Positions 52,400 through 61,100 of a stretch of DNA of 64,000 bases are shown piece after piece. The stretch is from Pyropia haitanensis (Eukaryota > Rhodophyta > Bangiophyceae > Bangiales > Bangiaceae), in contig SDUX01000009.1 of NCBI GenBank assembly GCA_008729055.1, positions 914,251 to 978,250 on the forward strand. The letters run 5' to 3'. Below the pieces are notes generated by a model. The model saw only the letters and a list, made by a program, of their open reading frames with translations. It had not been told where the DNA came from and did not search any database. The position numbers and the translations under genes are program-made. Every line of letters begins with the position of its first letter. The first letter of the stretch is position 1.

Positions 52400-52846
52400 A
52401 GCCGCGGCCGCGTCAAGCAAGACGCTCGGTGGCCGGCGGTGGCGGCCGCCCGCCGCCGCCGCCATGGCTGCAGGCGACGGCGGCGGCACCCCCTCGTCCG
52501 GGCGGCCGCCGCCGGCGGCCGCGGCGCCTCCCTCCTGCTTCCCCGCCGCGCTCCCCCTCCCACCCCCCGCGAAGGGGCCGGTAAAAAGAGTGACGCCGTC
52601 GAGAAGCCACCCGCCCACACCGTCCACGGTCACGTCGACGCCGCCGACCGCCGTGTCGACCGAGATGGGGGACGCGTCGGGCAGGCGCCGCGCCTGGTCT
52701 GCGACGGATCCGGCGCCGCCGGCGCCGTCGGGTGCCACGGCCGCCTGCTGCTCGCGCAGCGCGAGGAAGCAGCCAGGTGGGGGCGGCTTGTGGTGGGGGT
52801 GGGGGGGGGCGGGTACGCCGTTGGCGTGGCCGCCGCCGGCAGCCAC
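51584..52846 (-). pseudogene. VPS13-like lipid-transfer protein fragment, interrupted
   Basis: Among Ala/Gly runs the minus strand has three stretches that read as folded protein: 'DASPISVDTAVGGVDVTVDG', 'LSILVAAPRVRLTGARRGGP' followed by 'KVVAHLGTIAVESVG', and 'ALIRYTRFRVSLTDLSLAVV'. The pattern beta-strand, 'APxxxxP', 'hLGxhxV', then a strand ending in a regulatory-domain-like 'Y..F.V.L.DL' resembles the rod region of VPS13/BLTP proteins, which shuttle lipids at membrane contact sites. A frame change is needed between 52010 and 51970 (C/G runs). At 51583 the repeat replaces the rest of the gene. Family call is tentative. Confidence 0.35.
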
Positions 52847-52849
52847 GGC

Positions 52850-53589
52850 GGCGGCGCCACCCCCGCAAGCGGCTGGGGCACCCCCACGCCCAGCGGCGGC
52901 ACGCCTACCACCAGCGGCGGTGGGGGGGAGGGGGGCGTGGCGGTGGGCGGGCGGCTCCGTTCATCGCTGCCCCGGCGCAGCGCAGGCTAAACCGGGACCA
53001 CGGATTTCTTGCATTTTTGGTGTAATCCGGGGATGCAACGATTTGAGACCCCCCAGCATCACATGTTCCGCCCACGTTTTCCGTGATTTCTCATAGCATG
53101 CGCTTCAGGAGTAGGTTCCGTATGAGTACCGGGGACAACCGTTACACCAAAAGAAGCGCCGTTCTTGGGGCTACGCTGTCGCACGTCGGGAACAAGCGTT
53201 ATTATAACGGAGCGCTGTGTACAACGGATCGAAAAAAACTGCTGCGGAGAACAGCATTTTTAGACAACGCTTGTCGCGTTTTGCTCAAGAGCTATCAAGG
53301 CCGCTCCGGGAAGACGGCCGTGCAGCCAGAATATCTCCCGTTGTCCAGTCAGTCAACACACCTGCACATGAAGGTGGGGAATACCAAAAAAATTGGTGCT
53401 TCCCTCTTGCCGCCTTTCTCTCGTACGACAACGTGCTCACGGCCGACGCGTGCCGCTCTCCCCCCGTGCGGATGTCCTCGTTCCGCCCACGGCGACCAAA
53501 ACGACCCCTCCCGAGGAAGTGCAGACGCGTGCCCCACTTCGTGCGGCTGCGACCGCCAACCCCCAGGCTACTCGCGCCGCCACCGCTGC
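52850..53589. other. No recognisable gene
   Basis: GC-rich with G runs until 52990, then lower GC. Short open frames only. A 1.2-kb search upstream of the WD40 tail by eye gave no other WD motif. Confidence 0.4.
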
Positions 53590-53699
53590 TGCCGGCCGAG
53601 GCGGACAAGACGATCAAGGTGTGGAACGCGGTGGATGGCGCGACGAAGGCCGACTACTCGCTCAACTGGGCGCGCGACCTCAATCCCAAGCGAGACTAG
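53590..53699 (+). pseudogene. C-terminal fragment of a PLRG1/PRP46-like WD40 protein
   Basis: The last 35 or so codons read 'EADKTIKVW' followed by 'DGATKADYSLNWARDLNP' and a TAG at 53697. 'EADKTIKVW' after the last WD blade and an A-T-x5-W-type tail is how PLRG1/PRP46 (spliceosomal NineTeen-complex-associated WD40 protein) ends. No preceding blades are found within 500 bp, so this is either a last exon behind an intron (an AG precedes 'GCGGACAAG') or a stranded fragment. Confidence 0.5.
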
Positions 53700-54225
53700 C
53701 TCGCCGCGCGACGAGCGGCGGCGACCGCCGCGGCGGCAGACCTCGCCTCGCGGTCCGCCGCGGCCGCCGCCCGCCCGTCGGCGAATGCGACTGCGGCGGC
53801 GGCTGCGTGGATGTGGGTACGCGCATGACAGAGGGGTTCGTTCTCAACGCTGCGCTCTCCAAGTCAACCGAGAGTTTTTATTGGACACCGTCCGACAAAC
53901 CGGCTGAATCAAACGCGGGAGATTTTTTGTTCTGGACGACAAGACTGCTTGTCTTTTGCACCAGTACAAGAATCGTGCTTTGAGCAGCAAACTCTTGGCA
54001 AATTTCTTGCTGCCAACAGGGGTCGAGCACCGTTGCCGTGCAAGCAACAATCGTGATGATCGGCTCCGACCCCTCTTGCACGTGGTCCCGGTTTAGCACC
54101 CACTGCGCAGGCGCCGCCGCGGCGCCTGGCCACCAGCGGCCACATCGGCGACGGTGCCGACGTATTCAAGACAGCCCGGGGCAGACGAAACGCGCCGGCG
54201 ACGGCAGCCACCGGGCGGGAAGACA
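53700..54225. other. No recognisable gene
   Basis: CGG-rich first 120 bp, then ordinary composition. Only short frames. Ends at the left TIR of the following transposon. Confidence 0.4.
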
Positions 54226-54260
54226 GAGTCACGCACGAGAATGTTCAGATTTGCACGGAA
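54226..54260 (+). repeat. Left TIR of the 54-kb transposon
   Basis: Pairs with 56064-56098; two transitions in the first 24 bases. Confidence 0.8.
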
Positions 54261-54345
54261 ATGTTCACCCGTCCATGCGAGATCGAGTCAGCTGTCCCTC
54301 CTCGCCGCGCACTTGTCCCCCCCCCACGCCATCGATGTGACGCCC

Positions 54346-56020
54346 ATGGAGGCGACACCCCGCCTGCTGGCACTTGTTGCCTCGGGCAACACGCTCAAGG
54401 CGGCGGTGGCGACTGTCGCGGCCGATACTGGGCTGCAGGGCCCGGCACCGGCCTCCGCGTACCGCCGCCACCAGACGGATGCCGGCGCCGCGCATGGCAA
54501 CGCCGTCTTGACGCGGGAGCAGGAGCAGGTGCTAGTGGGCGTTGTCCAAGCATTCAGCATCAGCAACCTCCCCTTTTCCCGGCCCCAGCTGCAGGCGGTC
54601 GTGAGCGACCGGTTTGGGGCGGCCGTCTCAAGAGAGTGGGTAAACCGCTGGTTGGCCCGCCACCGCTCCCACCTGTCCTTGCGGGCCTGCAAAGCTCTCG
54701 CTGACAAGAGGCCAGGGCCCCAGGTGCTCTTTGGGGTGCAGTACTTCTGTTTGGAGCTGCGCGTCTTCCTGGACCGACACCCTTTCTCTGCGGACTGCGT
54801 GTTCAACTACGACGAGACCCGCATTGTGCAGCGCGGCGGCAACCTGGTCGCTAAGCGTATTGAGGCGCGCTCCAAGCAGCGCCCTAACGCTGTATTGACC
54901 CGGCGCAACACCCTCGCGTCCCTGCTGACGTTCATCTCCGCAGATGGGCGCGTTTTATTCGGTGTGTACGTCTTGAAGGCGACGTTTGACAAGAGCCGCA
55001 GCGCGGACGTGTCTTTTACTCTCCGGGAAGCCCCACGGGTGAGTAGGCGTGCGTGGCCGCGTTTCTACTGTTGGACAGACACAGGGCTTCTGGATGGAGA
55101 GACTTTTGGGCTGGTCATGGACCACTTTTGCGCTGAGTGGAGCGTGCGCAACCCCGGTCGCAGTGCCCTCCTCTTTGGTGACCAGTTGGGTGCCCACACG
55201 CAAGCTGACGTCATCGAGCGGTCGGTGCCTTACCAAGGCTGTGTACCTGTTTTTCTTGACACCCAACTCATCCCACTTTAACCAGCCGTTGGACGCCTAC
55301 CCTTTTGCCTCTTTCAAAGGCCACACGACGCGGGCGAATGAACAAGGCGTTATGGATTGTGTTTTGACCTCGTCCAGCGCGCGAGACTCCCTACTGCTTG
55401 CAGCCTACAACGCGGAGGTGCTCTCGTTCACGTCGGAGGCTATCGTCGGCTCTTTCCGGGTTTGCGGGCTCTGGCCTTTCAGCCCGGCGGTCATGCTGAA
55501 ACGAGCGAAGGCCAACCTGGGTATGGCACCCGAGGGCGACTCTACGCGCGAGGTGGCTCAGAGCGCGGCGGCGGCGGTCATCGCGGAGGCCACCCAGCGC
55601 AATGTGGCGAGCCGCCGGGCGTCGGTGTCCGGTCAGGTGTCGGTACAGCGCTCGGTACTCCACTCGGGCGCCGCTCTCGCAGCCTAGGCCCGCGCGCGAT
55701 TGGCCGCCCGCCACCAAGCCGAGGAGGAGAAGGAGAAGCGTGCAGTGCAGCGCGGTCTCAAGAGGGCTGACAATGACAAGGCCGAGGAGCAGCGTCGCCG
55801 CGAGCGGCAGAACAACACCTGCAGGGCCTGTTTAAAAAAGATACGGCGGGGGGGCAAGGGGTGGGTGGGGTGCAATTGCGGGGCCTATTGGGTGTGCCCG
55901 GCATGTGCTTCGGGCCCGGATGGCAGCGCAGGGCTCGTGGCGCACGCCGGGGATTGCATTTATGCGAGCTCGAGTGATGAGTGCGATGTGAGCAGCGTGG
56001 AGGGGGAGGAGAGTGAGTGA
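54346..56020 (+). pseudogene. Jerky/pogo-like DDE transposase with zinc-binding C-terminus, one frameshift and one stop
   Basis: ATG at 54346 ('MEATPRLLALVASGN'); an upstream extension would run through the TIR. DNA-binding region ('REWVNRWLARHRSHLSLR'), then catalytic Asp156 in 'FNYDETRIV', Asp279 in 'LLFGDQLGAH', and the third Asp in 'SSHFNQPLDAY', which lies in the +1 frame after loss of one T in a T-run near 55250. A TAG at 55685-55687 splits off the C-terminus, which remains open to 56020: a charged coiled-coil segment and a Cys-rich module 'CRACLKKI...CNCGAYWVCPAC...HAGDC' resembling a treble-clef finger. Both lesions are single-base, so either recent decay or base-call errors. Confidence 0.75.
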
Positions 56021-56063
56021 CGTGCTATTCTTCCTATCTTCCCGTGGGATCTCGAGTGCACAT

Positions 56064-56098
56064 CTCCGTGCAAATTTGAACATTTTCGTGCGTGACTC
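56064..56098 (-). repeat. Right TIR of the 54-kb transposon
   Basis: Reverse complement of the left TIR with a few mismatches. Confidence 0.8.
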
Positions 56099-56839
56099 AA
56101 AGGAGTGCGCTTGCAGGGCAGCTGACGCAGCGAACGATGCGAGCGGTGTATCGGGCGGCGGGGGGGCGGGATGGGAGCGGGGGGCTGAATACAGCCGCTT
56201 TTGCACTGCAATTTCGTTTCGTCCTGCTGCTCTATTGCGTGTGGGGGCAGACCGAGGGTGGCGCGACGAGCACGCGGGGGTGGTTCGTTAGTAGGTCCAA
56301 GGTAAGTGGACGTGGCTGCCGGTTTTCCCGCGCCCTGGTTCCTTCTCCTCCTTGTGCTGCTTTTCCTCAGGCGCAGTTCTGCCCGGGAGGCTGCCGCGAG
56401 GCCACCTCCTGGGAGAGGGGGGGAGCGCCGCGCGCGCTGAGCGCCAGTGCGGTGGCTCCAGGTCGGTCTGCTGATGCGGGACTGCGCGCGGCGGCGCCGC
56501 GAGTTGTCGGTCCCACCAGACGTGAAGGACGAGTTGCACTCGGCGAACCATCGCAGCAGGGCAGACTCAGCCTGTATATCTGTATCCCCCATCGTAGCGC
56601 GAGCGGACAAGGTACATACGAAATATCAGTCGACCGTTCCAGCCCGCGCCGCTCCCGCGCAGCCAACACGGGCATTGGCAACGCGGCCAGCGCGGCGTGG
56701 TGCCTATAGAAACGCATCGCCGACGGAGACGATCAATGGTCACAAAGGTGCTTCCGCTGCTGCCCCGGCCAGCACGCCCGTCGCCCCGTCGACGCACGAC
56801 GCCATCCACTGGCAACGTTTGACCTGACCTCATGAACCG
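56099..56839. other. No recognisable gene
   Basis: Mixed composition, short overlapping frames on both strands, no domain seen. Downstream flank of the zinc-knuckle gene. Confidence 0.4.
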
Positions 56840-57988
56840 TTATAGCAAGGACATCACGTAGTCACGCGCCCACGCGGCCACCATCAGCAGCAGAGTTGAC
56901 GTAGACAACAGATCGCCCTCTTGGACTGGCCATGAGCAGAGACGCTCCGCAATTTTTGCCGGAGAGAACGCCCCACTCGTCAGCGCTAAGCCTGTGAGAT
57001 GGCTCGATGCAGCACACCCCAATATCTGGTTCGAGAGCGTGCCGTGGTGAGTTCCGTGGTCAACGCCAAACATGGCCCAGAGCGCCAGCTCCGCCACCTG
57101 AGTCGGACTCAGGGACAGGCGTCTAGATACAGGAATCACCGGCAAGGTTGTCTCGAACTTGGCGCGCTCACCCGCCGGCCACGCCGGGTCCGCCAACACC
57201 GCGGGTACGGCGGCACTGGGACATGCCGCAATAGGAAGAGCTGGTGCCGCTTCCTTGCGCGCGGTCAGCAGCTTCTCTGCCAGGTTTTCCGTCCTCGATC
57301 TCTTTCTAGCACGTGCCGCTGCTGTCAGCCCGTGTGCCGATTGGGGGGCCACTTCAGAGTGTGCCCCTCCTTGGACGTGCGGTCCAATCTGCCGGGCTGC
57401 CGCCACAGCGGCGTCAACTGCGCTTGAGCCTTGCTTGCGCAGACGAGCCGCGATGTCGTGCGCCTCTCGGTTGACGCCATGCAGGGTACTGGCCTTGGAT
57501 CCGCTCCTGGCCAACAGGTCGACCGTCTGTACCGGGTCCAGTTGTTCCCGCACCGCATTTCCGCTCAGTTGGTCTGAGAGTGTGGCCACGGACGCCGCCG
57601 CGACAGTCTTCGTCTGTGCGCGGGCGAAATATCCCGCCCTGACCCCCTCACAGATGTCGGCGGCCCGTTCTTCATCAATCAGCTTGCACACGAAGTCGCA
57701 CCCGCGCAGGGGTCCGACATCCGGTCGGCGGGAAATCGACTGCCCCTTGATTCGAGGATTGATCACCCACCGGTCAGCCAGCAGGGCGAGCGTGTCAGCC
57801 TCGTGACTATCCTCCCCGCACCTCGGGCACTTAAAATGGTGAGCGCACAGCGCAACCGTGCACTTGGTAGTGGCAGGCACAGCAGGCCGCAGAGGGTTGT
57901 CTTTCGGGAGGCTCAGCAAGCAGCATGTTTTCTTCATGAGACAAGATCGCTGCGTATGCCCGGTAGCCTGGCACAGGTGGCACACCAT
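56840..57988 (-). CDS. Zinc-knuckle protein of unknown function
   Basis: 382 codons from the ATG at 57988 ('MVCHLCQATGHTQRSC'); a second in-frame ATG at 58114 would add a hydrophobic, Pro-rich 42-residue leader. Immediately N-terminal is a CCHC knuckle (C-x2-C-x4-H-x4-C), then a second Cys/His cluster ('FKCPRCGEDSHEADT'). The middle is Ala-rich and helical ('AHDIAARLRKQGSSAVDAAV'), with a basic stretch 'ARARKRSRTENLAEKLLTAR'; the C-terminus is hydrophobic-helical ('LSPTQVAELALWAMFG'). The knuckles suggest single-stranded nucleic acid binding. It may be a transposon accessory or Gag-like protein, or a host gene. Its 5' end is about 25-150 bp from the satellite array. Confidence 0.6.
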   Translation of the reverse strand: MVCHLCQATGHTQRSCLMKKTCCLLSLPKDNPLRPAVPATTKCTVALCAHHFKCPRCGEDSHEADTLALLADRWVINPRIKGQSISRRPDVGPLRGCDFVCKLIDEERAADICEGVRAGYFARAQTKTVAAASVATLSDQLSGNAVREQLDPVQTVDLLARSGSKASTLHGVNREAHDIAARLRKQGSSAVDAAVAAARQIGPHVQGGAHSEVAPQSAHGLTAAARARKRSRTENLAEKLLTARKEAAPALPIAACPSAAVPAVLADPAWPAGERAKFETTLPVIPVSRRLSLSPTQVAELALWAMFGVDHGTHHGTLSNQILGCAASSHLTGLALTSGAFSPAKIAERLCSWPVQEGDLLSTSTLLLMVAAWARDYVMSLL

Positions 57989-58138
57989 GTTAAGCCGCTC
58001 GAAAAGTGGGGAGGGAGATGGGAGGATGCGGAGGGGGGGCGGTTGGGGGGGGAGGGCCGGAAGGAAGGAAAACAGTGTGAAGTTGAGAAGAAGAACGCGC
58101 GCAAGGTCGGGCATGGGTGCACGTCCGGCGGTAAGATC

Positions 58139-61100
58139 AATTTAGCCCCCTTTTTGCCCACTTTTTGCCCACTTCTTACCCACTTCCTACCCACTTTTGC
58201 CCACTTTTGCCCACTTTTGCCCACTTTTGCTTGTACAGCAATGCTGCACGCGATCCGGCGGCCGAATTGGCTCGCATCCTTCATTCCAGCCATAGATCCG
58301 CCCGCTCGACGTCCGAGGTTCCACCCGCACGGTCATGCATGGGGTGGTTGGCCGCTTCTTATCCACTTTTGCCCACTTTAGCCCACTTTTGCCCACTTTT
58401 GCGTGTACAGCAGTGCTGCACACGATCCGGCGGCGGAATGGGCGCGCATCTTTTATTCCAGCCATACAGCCGCCCGCACAATGTCCGAGGTTTCACCCGC
58501 ACGGTCGTGCATGGGGTGGTTGGCCGACCCGTTTGTTGGCGCGTCCGTTGGATGCAACGAGTGTTTTGTGGAGCGCCGGTTTCCACGTGTCAATATTGTG
58601 GGATGGTTTTTGCCACGTGGGGATCCCGACAGCCAGGTGTGGTGGACGGTGCAAAAAGTTCCGCCATCACACCGTCCACGCCAGTGTGACGAGCGGAACG
58701 CGCAGTGGACAGTTTGGGTGGCGCGGCGCACTTTCTGGCCACTGTTGGACCACTTTCTGGGCACTTTCACGTCCGTTTTCTTTGCAGTTTTGGAAACTTC
58801 TTGCCCCCAATTGCCCATTTGTGTCCCAATTTGGCCCCCTTTTTGCCCACTTTTTGCCCACTTCTTACCCACTTCCTACCCACTTTTGCCCACTTTTGCC
58901 CACTTTTGCCCACTTTTGCTTGTACAGCAATGCTGCACGCGATCCGGCGGCCGAATTGGCTCGCATCCTTCATTCCAGCCATAGATCCGCCCGCTCGACG
59001 TCCGAGGTTCCACCCGCACGGTCATGCATGGGGTGGTTGGCCGCTTCTTATCCACTTTTGCCCACTTTAGCCCACTTTTGCCCACTTTTGCGTGTACAGC
59101 AGTGCTGCACACGATCCGGCGGCGGAATGGGCGCGCATCTTTTATTCCAGCCATACAGCCGCCCGCACAATGTCCGAGGTTTCACCCGCACGGTCGTGCA
59201 TGGGGTGGTTGGCCGACCCGTTTGTTGGCGCGTCCGTTGGATGCAACGAGTGTTTTGTGGAGCGCCGGTTTCCACGTGTCAATATTGTGGGATGGTTTTT
59301 GCCACGTGGGGATCCCGACAGCCAGATGTGGTGGACGGTGCAAAAAGTTCCGCCATCACACCGTCCACGCCAGTGTGACGAGCGGAACGCGCAGTGGACA
59401 GTTTGGGTGGCGCGGCGCACTTTCTGGCCACTGTTGGACCACTTTCTGGGCACTTTCACGTCCGTTTTCTTTGCAGTTTTGGAAACTTCTTGCCCCCAAT
59501 TGCCCATTTGTGTCCCAATTTGGCCCCCTTTTTGCCCACTTTTTGCCCACTTCTTACCCACTTCCTACCCACTTTTGCCCACTTTTGCCCACTTTTGCCC
59601 ACTTTTGCTTGTACAGCAATGCTGCACGCGATCCGGCGGCCGAATTGGCTCGCATCGTTCATTCCAGCCATAGATCCGCCCGCTCGACGTCCGAGGTTCC
59701 ACCCGCACGGTCATGCATGGGGTGGTTGGCCGCTTCTTATCCACTTTTGCCCACTTTAGCCCACTTTTGCCCACTTTTGCGTGTACAGCAGTGCTGCACA
59801 CGATCCGGCGGCGGAATGGGCGCGCATCTTTTATTCCAGCCATACAGCCGCCCGCACAATGTCCGAGGTTTCACCCGCACGGTCGTGCATGGGGTGGTTG
59901 GCCGACCCGTTTGTTGGCGCGTCCGTTGGATGCAACGAGTGTTTTGTGGAGCGCCGGTTTCCACGTGTCAATATTGTGGGATGGTTTTTGCCACGTGGGG
60001 ATCCCGACAGCCAGATGTGGTGGACGGTGCAAAAAGTTCCGCCATCACACCGTCCACGCCAGTGTGACGAGCGGAACGCGCAGTGGACAGTTTGGGTGGC
60101 GCGGCGCACTTTCTGGCCACTGTTGGACCACTTTCTGGGCACTTTCACGTCCGTTTTCTTTGCAGTTTTGGAAACTTCTTGCCCCCAATTGCCCATTTGT
60201 GTCCCAATTTGGCCCCCTTTTTGCCCACTTTTTGCCCACTTCTTACCCACTTCCTACCCACTTTTGCCCACTTTTGCCCACTTTTGCCCACTTTTGCTTG
60301 TACAGCAATGCTGCACGCGATCCGGCGGCCGAATTGGCTCGCATCCTTCATTCCAGCCATAGATCCGCCCGCTCGACGTCCGAGGTTCCACCCGCACGGT
60401 CATGCATGGGGTGGTTGGCCGCTTCTTATCCACTTTTGCCCACTTTAGCCCACTTTTGCCCACTTTTGCGTGTACAGCAGTGCTGCACACGATCCGGCGG
60501 CGGAATGGGCGCGCATCTTTTATTCCAGCCATACAGCCGCCCGCACAATGTCCGAGGTTTCACCCGCACGGTCGTGCATGGGGTGGTTGGCCGACCCGTT
60601 TGTTGGCGCGTCCGTTGGATGCAACGAGTGTTTTGTGGAGCGCCGGTTTCCACGTGTCAATATTGTGGGATGGTTTTTGCCACGTGGGGATCCCGACAGC
60701 CAGATGTGGTGGACGGTGCAAAAAGTTCCGCCATCACACCGTCCACGCCAGTGTGACGAGCGGAACGCGCAGTGGACAGTTTGGGTGGCGCGGCGCACTT
60801 TCTGGCCACTGTTGGACCACTTTCTGGGCACTTTCACGTCCGTTTTCTTTGCAGTTTTGGAAACTTCTTGCCCCCAATTGCCCATTTGTGTCCCAATTTG
60901 GCCCCCTTTTTGCCCACTTTTTGCCCACTTCTTACCCACTTCCTACCCACTTTTGCCCACTTTTGCCCACTTTTGCCCACTTTTGCTTGTACAGCAATGC
61001 TGCACGCGATCCGGCGGCCGAATTGGCTCGCATCGTTCATTCCAGCCATAGATCCGCCCGCTCGACGTCCGAGTCCACCCGCACGGTCATGCATGGGGTG

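Larger units (their letters stand above)
54226..56098 (+). mobile_element. DDE transposon with 35-bp TIRs
   Basis: 1,873 bp. TIRs 54226-54260 and 56064-56098 share GAGTCACGCACGA(G/A)AATGTTCA with a few differences further in. No TA flanks and no clear target duplication. One transposase gene, broken. Confidence 0.8.
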
